The position numbers and the translations under genes were made by a program. The notes beneath the pieces were generated by a model that was given only the letters and a program-made list of their open reading frames with translations, did not search any database and was not told the origin of the DNA. From contig JADZDM010000012.1 in the NCBI GenBank assembly GCA_020851035.1, positions 248,001 to 312,000 of the forward strand: DNA of 64,000 nt, written 5' to 3'. Of this stretch, positions 26,753-35,282 are shown in pieces. The stretch is from Gemmatimonadaceae bacterium (GTDB taxonomy: Bacteria > Gemmatimonadota > Gemmatimonadetes > Gemmatimonadales > Gemmatimonadaceae). Within the stretch, counting starts at the first letter, position 1. Each line of letters begins with the position of its first letter.

Positions 26753-27570
26753 CCGAACGTGCGGTGGCGTTCGGGCCGCGCAATGGGCTCATCGGAGTGC
26801 TCACGGAACCACAGGTGCCGGCGGCCGGCGTGCGGCGTGCGGTGATCATGTCGAACATCGGCATGCATCACCGGGTCGGGCCGTTCCGCCTGTACGTCGA
26901 GCTGGCACGACGGCTGGCGGCCAGCGGGCTGCATGTGCTGCGCTTCGACCTGTCCGGCATGGGCGACAGCCTGCTGCGCACGGATGTCGTGACCACGGCC
27001 GAGCGCGCCGCGGCTGACCTGGCGGATGCGATGGACTGGCTGCAGCGGGAATGTGGGGTGGGGGAGTTCCTGCTGGTGGGCCTGTGCTCGGGCGTGGACA
27101 GTACGCACGCTGCCGCGGCCCGGGACGAGCGCGTGGTGGGGGCGGTGTTCATCGACGGGTATTCGTATCCCACGCCCGGCTATCGCATCCGCCACCTGAC
27201 ACGCCGACCCCTGCAGGCCGGCCGCTGGGTGCGATTCGGGCAGCGCCTGCTCCGGGGCGAGCGCCGCACGGCGCGCGCGTCGGACAACGCGACGGTCTTC
27301 GCGCGCGAGACACCGGACCGGCCGCAGTTCGCACGCGATGTCGGCGCCATGACGGCGCGCGGTGCGCGGCTGCTCTTCATCTACACTGGTGGCGTGTACC
27401 ACCGCTTCAACTCCCCGCGCCAGGTGCACGAGATGCTCGCCGGCGCGGTCCGCCTCGATCGCATCGAGGTGGACCTCATGCGCGACGCCGATCACGTGTT
27501 CTCGCGCACGGAGCAGCGTCGCGCGCTCTACGACCGGGTGGTCGGCTGGGCGGCGTCGATCGGGGGCTGA
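26749..27570 (+). CDS. Alpha/beta-hydrolase with cysteine nucleophile elbow
   Basis: This 273-residue hydrolase has the fold landmarks HVLRFDLSGMGDS and a C-terminal histidine region (MRDADHVF). The elbow reads LVGLCSGVDS, placing Cys where Ser is usual (G-L-C-S-G). That form is seen in exosortase-associated hydrolase 1 and in some thioesterase-like enzymes. The start overlaps the previous stop (ATGA). The pair of unlike hydrolases behind a phosphopantetheinyl transferase suggests transfer or release of a carrier-bound acyl or aminoacyl group, which is inferred. Confidence 0.8.
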   Translation: MTERAVAFGPRNGLIGVLTEPQVPAAGVRRAVIMSNIGMHHRVGPFRLYVELARRLAASGLHVLRFDLSGMGDSLLRTDVVTTAERAAADLADAMDWLQRECGVGEFLLVGLCSGVDSTHAAAARDERVVGAVFIDGYSYPTPGYRIRHLTRRPLQAGRWVRFGQRLLRGERRTARASDNATVFARETPDRPQFARDVGAMTARGARLLFIYTGGVYHRFNSPRQVHEMLAGAVRLDRIEVDLMRDADHVFSRTEQRRALYDRVVGWAASIGG

Positions 27571-27592
27571 GCGCCCGCGGGGATCCGGCCGG

Positions 27593-29320
27593 TCAGGGCG
27601 TGATGACGAGCGTGCTCACGCTCATCGACGGCATGCTGTAGTCCACCGTCGAGCCGGTGATCGTGGGCGCCGCTGCCGCGCGCGTCGGGGAAGGCGAACC
27701 GTGCATCATCACCCACGCGCCGGCGGAGCCGGGCGTGAAGCCGCCGGCGATGCCGATGTGCGCGACGCGCGTCGTGGAGGTCTTGTTGATCGCCACCACC
27801 ACCAGCCGCCCGCTCGCATCGCGGCTTGCGTAGACCGAGCTCGCCGCCACGTCCGATGACCGTGCTTGCACCCCCGTGTCGCCGAACCGGCCGCCGGAGC
27901 CGTCGTAGTTCAGGAACATGCGGAAGGCGCCGAAGACGTACGCGTACGCCTTGCGCCCATCGCCATTCCACGGTGCCGCCCAGACCTGAGCCTGCGGCCA
28001 GAGTGCCGCGGCGAACAGCCCCTCGCGCCCGAACACGCCCAGCGCGTCGGCCTGCGCCACGCCGCCGGAGATGTCGCCCCCGCGGCCGTAGTAGTACTCC
28101 GTGATGGCCAGCTTCGTCCCGGGATAGTGCGCCGCCACCTGCGCCCGCAGCCGCGGGAGGAGGCGGATCGGTCCGCCCGTCACGCCGGACACCCAGCTCC
28201 CCTCGTCGTACGTCGGGTCCCAGAGCGAACGCGGCGCCTGCACACGCTTCTGGATCATCGCCGCATCCTGCACGGCGTAGTCGTTCCCGATCTCGCCGTT
28301 GCTGGTGCCGCTCGCCCCGTACCAGTGCAGGTCGAGCACGTCCAGCAGTCGCCTGCCGCCCGCAGTGTGGGCGGCGCGCATGCGGTCCAGGTACACGTCG
28401 AAGAAGTTCTGCGCGCCGAACTGCGGATCGGGCGAGGGATACCGGCCGGCCGTCACGACGCCGGCGTAGGTGGCGACGGCGGGGCCGAACACCAGCGCCT
28501 CCGGCAGCACGGCCTTGATGGCGCGGGCATAGGCAATGCTCGTGTCGCTCAGGCCGGCGAACGACTGCAGTCGCGGCGAGGCGGCGCGATCGCCGCTGTC
28601 ACTCTGGATCTGCTTGTGCGTGGAGTGCCAGATGTCCGGTTCGTTGTCCAGGGTGAAGAAGACCGGTGCCGTGGCATGCGTCTCGCGCCCGGGAAACGTC
28701 CGGCTGAACCAGTGCACGAACTCGTCCTGGTACACCACGCCATCGCGCGTGTCCGGTGCCACGGAGAACGCGGCCCCCTTCGCCGCGCGGCTCGGCAGGA
28801 AGTGGCGGGAGAGCCGTGTGGCACGTGTCGCGTCGGCGGTGTCGAGTGGCTCCCCGTTGGCGTTGCCTGCGACGTGGCCGAGCATCGGCACCGTCGCCAT
28901 GAAGGCCTGCCCACGCGCGAACGAGGGTGCGGCGCGCGTCCGGACGGCCTCACCGGGCGTGCCGCTCGCGCTCAGGAACTCGTCATTCTGGAAGCGGTAG
29001 TCACGGCCGGCGTTGCTGTGGTTCGTCTCCCAGTTCCAGGCCGTGAGCCGGTTGCCGCCGAACCGGTTCAGCGTCATCTCGGGCGGCGGCGTCGCGCCTC
29101 CATAGGCGCTGGGGTCGTCGATGAAGTTGCCACCGTAGATGAACCGGGAGATCGCGAACGTCACCGCGGGATCGATCGTGAAGGTGACATCGGCGCCGAC
29201 GGGCTCACCGACGCCGGTGCTCCGGTCGGGTGACGCGCCGCCACAACCGATCAGCAGCGCGATCGAGAACCCGAGTGCGCGGCGGATCAACTTGCCGGAC
29301 GAAGAGGCGAACTGGAGCAT
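27593..29320 (-). CDS. Glycoside hydrolase family 44-like lipoprotein, short paralogue
   Basis: This 575-residue secreted glycanase has a lipobox LLIGC (Cys26). It keeps the GH44-like core with LNRFGGNRLTAWNW, acid/base Glu227 in LDNEPDIW and nucleophile Glu408 in ITEYYYG, followed by a C-terminal beta domain. It is colinear and clearly similar with the C-terminal 530 residues of the protein at 1652-4111, but lacks that protein's roughly 250-residue N-terminal region. Its ATG lies 6 nt after a TAAATT box, so the mRNA may be leaderless. It is divergent from a secreted DUF1996 gene. It likely degrades or edits a beta-glycan, own or foreign. Confidence 0.82.
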   Translation of the reverse strand: MLQFASSSGKLIRRALGFSIALLIGCGGASPDRSTGVGEPVGADVTFTIDPAVTFAISRFIYGGNFIDDPSAYGGATPPPEMTLNRFGGNRLTAWNWETNHSNAGRDYRFQNDEFLSASGTPGEAVRTRAAPSFARGQAFMATVPMLGHVAGNANGEPLDTADATRATRLSRHFLPSRAAKGAAFSVAPDTRDGVVYQDEFVHWFSRTFPGRETHATAPVFFTLDNEPDIWHSTHKQIQSDSGDRAASPRLQSFAGLSDTSIAYARAIKAVLPEALVFGPAVATYAGVVTAGRYPSPDPQFGAQNFFDVYLDRMRAAHTAGGRRLLDVLDLHWYGASGTSNGEIGNDYAVQDAAMIQKRVQAPRSLWDPTYDEGSWVSGVTGGPIRLLPRLRAQVAAHYPGTKLAITEYYYGRGGDISGGVAQADALGVFGREGLFAAALWPQAQVWAAPWNGDGRKAYAYVFGAFRMFLNYDGSGGRFGDTGVQARSSDVAASSVYASRDASGRLVVVAINKTSTTRVAHIGIAGGFTPGSAGAWVMMHGSPSPTRAAAAPTITGSTVDYSMPSMSVSTLVITP

Positions 29321-29326
29321 GTCGTG

Positions 29327-29332
29327 AATTTA
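29327..29332 (-). promoter_or_regulatory. Candidate -10 box of the short GH44 gene
   Basis: The minus strand reads TAAATT, then 6 nt, then the ATG at 29320. In this GC-rich DNA an A/T hexamer at that distance stands out. No clear -35 is seen. Transcription would begin at or within a base or two of the start codon. Confidence 0.45.
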
Positions 29333-29377
29333 GTGTCGGGAGGGCCAGGAAAGATCCGGTACCCGGGCCCACGCATG

Positions 29378-29383
29378 TACCTT
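29378..29383 (+). promoter_or_regulatory. Candidate -10 box of the DUF1996 gene
   Basis: TACCTT (followed by GG) lies 9 nt before the ATG at 29393. The same hexamer precedes recJ at 62906. The short distance leaves only a 2-4 nt leader. An in-frame ATG at 29375 overlaps the box, which argues against that earlier start. Confidence 0.4.
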
Positions 29384-29392
29384 GGATCGATC

Positions 29393-30724
29393 ATGTCGGC
29401 AATCCGCGCACTGACGCTTGGGCTCGCGCTGCATGCCCTCACCGCCGCCGCTGCAGCGCAGGGCAGCCGGACGGCAGCGTCCGTTCCCATTCGTACGGCA
29501 GCATCGGTGCCAGCGATGCCGGCCCGGGCCGCCGCCGAGACGGTGGGCCGCGATGCGCGCCGTATGAACTCGCTCACCGGTACAGGGCCATGGACGTTCT
29601 GTGGCGCGCTGGGCGCAAGCTGCCAGTTCGCCGGCCGCCGGGACGTCCGCCTGGTGAGCGGTGAAACCGTCGTGCTGCGCGGGGAGGTATTCGGACAGCT
29701 GCGGTGCGCCGTCGACGCCTTCGGTGCCCCGGACATGACTCCACCGGCTGGCGCCAGATGCGAGTACGGCCCACTCGCGCTCCGCACGCTCGCCAACCCG
29801 CGTCCCGCCGGCTCACCGCTGCCGGCGACCGTCCAGGTGGCGCTCGGCGCGACCGGGTGGGGCAGTGGCCGGTCGCGCCGCGGAGACACCGACTCACCGC
29901 TCAGCGTCGGCGAAGGCATCTTCCGGACGAGCTGCCAGCTCGCGGGGATCCAGTTCAGTGATCCCGTCGGCAATCCGGCGCGCGTCGGTCCGGTTCCGCT
30001 GTCGGTCTTCTTCGGCAACACGGCGTTCGCCGCAGCCACCGTCACCCCTGCGGCCAGGACGACCGGGAACTCCACCTGTCGCGGCGGCACGCTGGATCGC
30101 TCGGCGTACTACCTGCCGGCGGTGGTGGACACACAGTCCGGGGAAGTGCAGGTGCCGGGAGACGGCGTGTTCCACCTCGGCACCGGGCTCAACGTCGATC
30201 CGGCGTCCCTGCATGCCGTCCCGCGAGGCCTGGTGATGCTCGCGGGGGACATGACGGCGCGCCGCCTGCAGCGCTACATCACCGAGTGGACCTGCCGCAC
30301 CCGGTGGGTGCAGAACGACGGGACGATTCCCGCCTGTCCGGTGGGTGATGCCGTGCGCCTCTCGGTCCATTTCCCGCAGTGCTGGGACGGCGTGCACCTG
30401 GACTCCCCCAACCATCGCAGCCACATGGCGTATGCGGTGTATCTCGGCGGGCCGCAGCGCAGCAGCTGTCCTTCCACGCACCCGGTGGTGCTGCCCCAGC
30501 TCACGCAGGTCGTGGAATACGAGGTGCGCGCCGGGGCATCGCCACACAACTGGCGCCTCGCCACCGACAACTACCCGCGAAGCACCCGCGGCGGCCTGTC
30601 CGCGCACGCGTACTGGGTGAACGGCTGGGATCCGGCCACGATGAACGCGATCGTCTCCGAGTGCCTCGTCCGCGGCGTGGATTGCGGACTGGGGCTCATC
30701 GGGCGCGGCGTCGAACTGTTCTGA
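29393..30724 (+). CDS. Secreted DUF1996 domain protein
   Basis: This 443-residue exported protein has signal peptide MSAIRALTLGLALHALTAAAAAQ, with cleavage expected at AAAQG. DUF1996 landmarks appear across it: VPLSVFFGN, DRSAYYLPAVVD, VHFPQCWDGVHLDSPNHRSHMAY and CPSTHPVVLPQL. Eight or more cysteines suggest disulfides in the periplasm or outside. The domain is known mostly from fungi and actinobacteria, often near carbohydrate-active enzymes, and its function is unknown. Here it is divergent from a GH44 gene with 72 bp between the starts. It converges on a glycosyltransferase gene. Confidence 0.85.
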   Translation: MSAIRALTLGLALHALTAAAAAQGSRTAASVPIRTAASVPAMPARAAAETVGRDARRMNSLTGTGPWTFCGALGASCQFAGRRDVRLVSGETVVLRGEVFGQLRCAVDAFGAPDMTPPAGARCEYGPLALRTLANPRPAGSPLPATVQVALGATGWGSGRSRRGDTDSPLSVGEGIFRTSCQLAGIQFSDPVGNPARVGPVPLSVFFGNTAFAAATVTPAARTTGNSTCRGGTLDRSAYYLPAVVDTQSGEVQVPGDGVFHLGTGLNVDPASLHAVPRGLVMLAGDMTARRLQRYITEWTCRTRWVQNDGTIPACPVGDAVRLSVHFPQCWDGVHLDSPNHRSHMAYAVYLGGPQRSSCPSTHPVVLPQLTQVVEYEVRAGASPHNWRLATDNYPRSTRGGLSAHAYWVNGWDPATMNAIVSECLVRGVDCGLGLIGRGVELF

Positions 30725-30756
30725 CCAGCGTGGCCGGGGCACAGACGCCGCGGCAC

Positions 30757-31902
30757 TCAGTCAGCGGCCAGCCCGTCCTCGTGCACGCGCCGTTCCTCGG
30801 CCAGTCCCAGCACGCGCCGCATCCCGTTGTCGAACCGGGGCGTGGAGAATCGCTGGGCATTGCTCCGGCAGGCCTCGGCGGTGATCTCACGCTCGTGGGC
30901 GTAGAAGTCGTCCAGCGCACGCACGATCGCGTTCGGGGTCTGCGCCCCGAAGAAGACGCCGGTGGGTCGCTCGTGGTCGAGGCCCCGGATCGTCTCGGTG
31001 GCCGCACCGCGCCCGAACGCGATCACCGGCGTGCCGCACGACTGCGCCTCCAGCGGCGTGATCCCGAAGTCCTCCTCGGCCGCGAAGAGGAACGCGCGCG
31101 ATGACTGCAGGTGGCGGCGCAGCTCGGGCAGCGGCAGCCGGCCGGTGAAGTGCACGTTCGGTGGCGCGCCGGCGGCGATGGCCGCGCGCCCCGGGCCGTC
31201 GCCGATCACGATCAGGCGCTCGTTCGGGCGCAGCCGGAAGGCCTCCACCAGCAGGTCGATGCGCTTGTACTGCACGATGCGGCCGGCGGTGACGAAGTTC
31301 GTCGAGCGCGGCTCGGCATTCAGCGTGAACCCCTCGGTGTCCACGGGCGGGTGCACGACGACGCTCTCGCGACCGTAGCATCGCTTGATCCGGGCCGAGA
31401 TGTAGGCGGAATTCGCGACGAACTCCGTCACGCCGGCGGCGCTGCGCCGGTCCCAGTCCCGCAGCTGCGACAGCACCTGCCGCGCCGCCCATGCCTTCGG
31501 GCCGCGGAAGCCGCTGGTGTCGAGGTAGGCACTCTCCAGGTCCCACGCGTACCGCATCGGCGTATGGCAGTAGCAGACGTGTCGCGTGCCCTTCGGCACC
31601 GTGATGCCCTTCGCCACCGCATGCGAGCTCGAGACGATCAGGTCGTAGCCGGTGAAGTCCCACGCCTTGATGGCCATCGGCATCAGCGGCAGCAGCATCC
31701 GGTACTTCTCGGCCAGCCGCGGCATGTGTTGCAGCGCGGTGGTGTGCGGCTTCCGGCCGAGCAGCCCGCCGCGGTACTCCTCGGGCAGCACGTCGATGGT
31801 CGAGAAGAGCTCCGCCTCCGGCAGCAGCGTGAGGAGCCGCTCCAGCACGCACTCGGCGCCGGCCCACGTCGTCAGCCAGTCATGGATGATGGCAACGCGC
31901 AT
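30757..31902 (-). CDS. Family 4 glycosyltransferase
   Basis: This 381-residue GT-B enzyme has the N-terminal acceptor domain MRVAIIHDWLTTWAGAE, the inter-domain start FVTAGRIVQYKRIDLLVEAF (about residue 205) and the EX7E-type nucleotide-sugar motif EEDFGITPLEAQSCG (about 290). The sequence CYCHTPMRYAWD is typical of mannosyl/rhamnosyl GT4 enzymes of capsule loci. Its ATG overlaps the stop of the upstream heptosyltransferase-like gene. It is the last gene of the second polysaccharide locus. The donor sugar cannot be read from sequence. Confidence 0.9.
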   Translation of the reverse strand: MRVAIIHDWLTTWAGAECVLERLLTLLPEAELFSTIDVLPEEYRGGLLGRKPHTTALQHMPRLAEKYRMLLPLMPMAIKAWDFTGYDLIVSSSHAVAKGITVPKGTRHVCYCHTPMRYAWDLESAYLDTSGFRGPKAWAARQVLSQLRDWDRRSAAGVTEFVANSAYISARIKRCYGRESVVVHPPVDTEGFTLNAEPRSTNFVTAGRIVQYKRIDLLVEAFRLRPNERLIVIGDGPGRAAIAAGAPPNVHFTGRLPLPELRRHLQSSRAFLFAAEEDFGITPLEAQSCGTPVIAFGRGAATETIRGLDHERPTGVFFGAQTPNAIVRALDDFYAHEREITAEACRSNAQRFSTPRFDNGMRRVLGLAEERRVHEDGLAAD

Positions 31903-33020
31903 CAGGCGAGGCACCGGTCGAGGTGCGCGAGCACCTGCGCGGCGGCGCGCTGTGGAGCGTGGGTCATGTCGACAAAGGTCAAAGACGGCAGGCCGTCGGG
32001 AAAGGCCGCGATTCCGGAGGCATCCGGGTTGTTGAGCACCACGGTCGGACGGCCGTGGCCCAGGGCGAGGTGGGCGACCACCGACTCGACTCCGATGGCC
32101 GCCCGCGCCTGGCCGGCCAGCGTGACGAGCTCCGCGAACGACGTCCGCCCCATCGCGTCGATGACGCGATCGCCCGGCAGCAGCGCCCGCAGCCAGGCGA
32201 ACCGTTCGCGGTCGCCCGCGCTGCCGGCCAGCACCACTGGCGCGCGCTCCGCCAGTGCCGGCAGCAAGGCGCTCCACAGCGCGGGCGGCGCCTCCTTCAC
32301 CGTGCTGCGGCTGCCAGGCTGCACGATGATCGGCGCGTCGCTGGTGAGGGTACCGCCGGCGGGAAGCACCGGCCCCGCATACGTCGCCGGCGGCAGGCCC
32401 AGCACGTCGAGCACATGCAGCCAGTTCTGCCCCAGCGATGCGCCGGGCGCATACGGAATCAGCGCATGGTACTGCCAGCTCCGGCCGCGCAGGCCGAAGC
32501 CCACGCGCAGCGGTGCGCCGCTGTCGATGGCGAGGCCGATGGTGTTCGGCGACGTACAACGGATATCGAGGTACACTGCCGGCTGCAGGGCCCGGAGGGC
32601 GGCGGCGGCGCTGGCGTGTGTCTCCTGTTCCAGGCGGAGCCGCGCGGGCCACGAGCGGCCGGACGGCTGCAGCCAGGCCGCGTCGTACGTCACGAGCTCG
32701 TGCACGTATCCGTGCGCCACCAGCCAGCGCGCGACGTCGTTCGCCCACGAGCCGTGCACCAGCACCAACCGCGCATCCGGCAGGCGGTCACGCAGCGCGC
32801 GGAAGAGTGCGGTCGCCTGCACCAGGTCACCGAAATGGTCCGGCTTGGCGATGACGATCGTGGCCTGGGAGAGGTCGGGCACGGCGCGGGGACCCGCCGG
32901 CGCGCTCACCAGTCGCCGTCCCTGGTCCACCAGGGCCAGTCCCGTCACCAGCGGCGCAGGGTACCACGTCGGGAGCAGGTACTGGCGGCCGAGAATCTCG
33001 ACCAGCTGTGGCCGGCTCAT
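31902..33020 (-). CDS. Family 9 glycosyltransferase (ADP-heptose transferase-like)
   Basis: This 372-residue enzyme has the GT9 pattern. The N-terminal VIAKPDHFGDLVQATALFRALR motif carries the conserved Gly-Asp, and the C-terminal half has IVQPGSRSTVKEAPPALW and IGVESVVAHLALGHGRPTVVL. The family transfers heptose onto LPS core or polysaccharide. A heptose kinase gene at the head of the same locus supports a heptose donor. I began at ATG 33020, because the in-frame extension upstream is Arg/Pro-rich and unlike coding sequence. The stop overlaps the GT4 start. Confidence 0.87.
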   Translation of the reverse strand: MSRPQLVEILGRQYLLPTWYPAPLVTGLALVDQGRRLVSAPAGPRAVPDLSQATIVIAKPDHFGDLVQATALFRALRDRLPDARLVLVHGSWANDVARWLVAHGYVHELVTYDAAWLQPSGRSWPARLRLEQETHASAAAALRALQPAVYLDIRCTSPNTIGLAIDSGAPLRVGFGLRGRSWQYHALIPYAPGASLGQNWLHVLDVLGLPPATYAGPVLPAGGTLTSDAPIIVQPGSRSTVKEAPPALWSALLPALAERAPVVLAGSAGDRERFAWLRALLPGDRVIDAMGRTSFAELVTLAGQARAAIGVESVVAHLALGHGRPTVVLNNPDASGIAAFPDGLPSLTFVDMTHAPQRAAAQVLAHLDRCLA

Positions 33021-33148
33021 CGACACCACTGCGCCAGGACAGGCGCAGCAGGGAAGGACAGATGAGGTCGGTGCTCCGTGAACATCCAGAAAACTACTGG
33101 GTTCGGGATGGTGCATCCAGCGCCCGCGGCACGGGAACGCCGCCTGGG

Positions 33149-33955
33149 TCAGCCGCCACGGTTCGAGACCGCGCCGGCGGGCGTGAGGATGAAGTGCGCC
33201 GTGCAGGGCAGCAGCCGGGTCAGGACCGGCAGCGCGCCGAGCACCGTGAAGTAGAGGGTCGCCCCGCGGCCACGGTGCCGGATGCTGGTCGAGTAGCGGA
33301 CCTCGCAGTGCAGCCCCTGCCGTGCCGCCGCGGCACGCACGTCGCCAGGCTTCAGCACATGCTCGGGCACGTCCACGCGCTTGCGGTTCACGCGTCGCTC
33401 GGCCGCGCGGTGAAGCCATCGCGGCGCCGTCGGTTCATACAGCCAGAGGCAGTGGCCGCGCGGCGTCAGGACCCGGCCGACCTCACGCAGCGCGGCATCG
33501 TGGTCCACGAAATGGTGCGCAGCGGCGAAGCAGAACAGCAGGTCCACGCTGGCATCGTCGAACGGCAGGGCCTGTGCGGGCGCCGCATGCGCCGCGTCGA
33601 GGCGGCAGGCGAACACACGCTCCCAGATGCCGCGGCCAGCGATCGCCTCCGGCACGGCGTCAGTGAGCGCCACGCTGGCGGCCGGGAATCGGCGCTTCAC
33701 CAGGCATGACGCCCACCCCTGGCCGCCTCCCACTTCCACGATCCGGCGCGCCCCGGCGAAGAGTGGCGTGAACTCGTGCACGAGGTCGAAGAAGATGGCC
33801 GCATCCTGCGTCTTGTTGACGAGGTTCTCGAGCGTGTCCGCGCCAGGCTTCTCGAACGGGTCGGCGCCCCAGAACGTCGCCTCGCTCGCGATCTGGGCCC
33901 GCACGTCGTCACGCACCGGCGGCGTTTTCCGGGGATCGGCCGTGCCGGCCTCCAT
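33149..33955 (-). CDS. Class I SAM-dependent methyltransferase
   Basis: This is a roughly 268-residue methyltransferase-11-type protein. SAM motif I reads IVEVGGGQGWASCLV (about residue 72), the acidic post-I loop is ALTDAVPE, and motif IV is ASVDLLFCFAAAHHFVDHDAALREVGRVLTPRGHCLW-like. It probably modifies a sugar or lipid-linked intermediate of the locus. ATG 33955 was used. A GTG at 33964 forms a GTGA overlap with the upstream ligase-type gene and may be the true start. It lies 128 bp upstream of the GT9 gene. Confidence 0.85.
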   Translation of the reverse strand: MEAGTADPRKTPPVRDDVRAQIASEATFWGADPFEKPGADTLENLVNKTQDAAIFFDLVHEFTPLFAGARRIVEVGGGQGWASCLVKRRFPAASVALTDAVPEAIAGRGIWERVFACRLDAAHAAPAQALPFDDASVDLLFCFAAAHHFVDHDAALREVGRVLTPRGHCLWLYEPTAPRWLHRAAERRVNRKRVDVPEHVLKPGDVRAAAARQGLHCEVRYSTSIRHRGRGATLYFTVLGALPVLTRLLPCTAHFILTPAGAVSNRGG

Positions 33956-33960
33956 CGCCG

Positions 33961-35274
33961 TCACGCCATCGCCGCCGCAGTCGCGGCATCGCGTTCCTCG
34001 CGCAGCCGCACCCCGACGACCATCCCGCAGAACGCCCAGATGAACAGCACCGTCATGCTCGGGAAGGTGAAGAGTCCCAGCGCCACTGCGGCGAGCCCGG
34101 CCCGGAAGGCCAGGCCCGGGGCGCCGGCGGCTTGCGTCCATACCCGCTTCGCGAAGGTCAGCACCAGGGCCAGCCCCACCACCCCGGTCTCGGCGAGGAT
34201 CTCGACCCAGGGGTTGTTCGCGATCGGCTTCACCGGCCGCGCACGGTCGAAGAAGTCGGTGAGCTGGTATGGACGGTAATTGAAGCCGTAGTGGGACAAT
34301 CCAACGCCCATCAGGGGATGGTCCGCCGACATCCGCAGTCCCGCGACCGCGAGGTCGAGCCGGTCCAGCTTCGACCCGAACTCCTCGGTGGACAGCTTCG
34401 CGATGAAGAACTCCGAGACGTATCCCGTCGCCACCAGGATCGCCACGACGATGCCCGCTGCCGCGAGGAAGAGCGCGAGGGCATAGAACTTCCCGCGCGG
34501 GTCGCGGTCCTGCGCGCCGACGCCCATCGCGTAGATGCACCCGAACAGCGCCAGCGCAACCACGTTGGCAGTGGAGAAGGTGATGAACACCGTCGTGGCC
34601 AGGAACACCGCCGTCCAGCGCCAGCGCATCCAGAGTGCCACGGCCAGCGAGGTCAGGAGGTACATCGCGAAGTAGTTCCCCTCCTCGAACGTCCCGCCGC
34701 GGAACAGTTCACGCCCGGCGATGTTGATGATCTGCGGACTCACCATCCCCGGCAGGAGCGGTGCCGGCAGCCCGAACACCGACGACAGCAGCAGCAACCA
34801 GCCGTAGATGGCGGCCGTGATCGCGCCCACGCACCACCAGCGCCCCACCCGCCGCGCGTCCTCGTAGGTCGCCGTCGCGACGAGGGCGAAGGCGAAGAGC
34901 GCCACCAGCCAGTACGCCACCTTGATCACCGCGTCACCCACCGGGCCGACGCGCGCCTCGAACCCCTCGGTCGTGAACGAGTCGAGCGGGACCGCGAGAC
35001 GGATCGCCAGCACTGCCGTGGCCCACGCCAGCATCGCGAGGACCGGCCGGGCGTACCGTGCCAGCCCCGGCGCCAGCACCGCGCGCCCCTCCCACAACAT
35101 CAGCGCACCGCAGATGCACAGCACCAGTTCGTAGATCTTCACCGGGAACACGATGCGCAGCGTCATCGCGTAGGTGAACGGCAGTGTGCCCACCACCAGC
35201 AGCGTGGCAAGGTGGCGCACCGATGCCGTGCTCGGCGAGGCCAGCCGGCGCTCCTGGATGGCGATCGCCGACAT
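33961..35274 (-). CDS. O-antigen ligase/polymerase family (Wzy-like) membrane protein
   Basis: This 437-residue polytopic protein has about eleven hydrophobic segments. A large periplasmic loop (about 300-355) contains DHPLMGVGLSHYGFNYRPYQ and a following NNPWVEILAETGVVGL stretch, the Wzy_C/ligase family pattern with its conserved Arg and His. It is the second such protein in the window; the other is at 13580-15247. Position between wzz and glycosyltransferase genes favours repeat-unit polymerase. The ATG at 35274 is 8 bp after the Wzz gene stop. Confidence 0.83.
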   Translation of the reverse strand: MSAIAIQERRLASPSTASVRHLATLLVVGTLPFTYAMTLRIVFPVKIYELVLCICGALMLWEGRAVLAPGLARYARPVLAMLAWATAVLAIRLAVPLDSFTTEGFEARVGPVGDAVIKVAYWLVALFAFALVATATYEDARRVGRWWCVGAITAAIYGWLLLLSSVFGLPAPLLPGMVSPQIINIAGRELFRGGTFEEGNYFAMYLLTSLAVALWMRWRWTAVFLATTVFITFSTANVVALALFGCIYAMGVGAQDRDPRGKFYALALFLAAAGIVVAILVATGYVSEFFIAKLSTEEFGSKLDRLDLAVAGLRMSADHPLMGVGLSHYGFNYRPYQLTDFFDRARPVKPIANNPWVEILAETGVVGLALVLTFAKRVWTQAAGAPGLAFRAGLAAVALGLFTFPSMTVLFIWAFCGMVVGVRLREERDAATAAAMA

Positions 35275-35282
35275 GGGCGCGC

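Noticed and set aside
30725-30756. Terminator between convergent DUF1996 and GT4 genes
   Set aside because: Only 32 bp, and no stem with a T-run could be drawn.
33021-33148. Missing gene between the methyltransferase and the GT9 enzyme
   Set aside because: The 128-bp gap has no frame with coding character. The GT9 upstream extension is Arg/Pro-rich shadow sequence.
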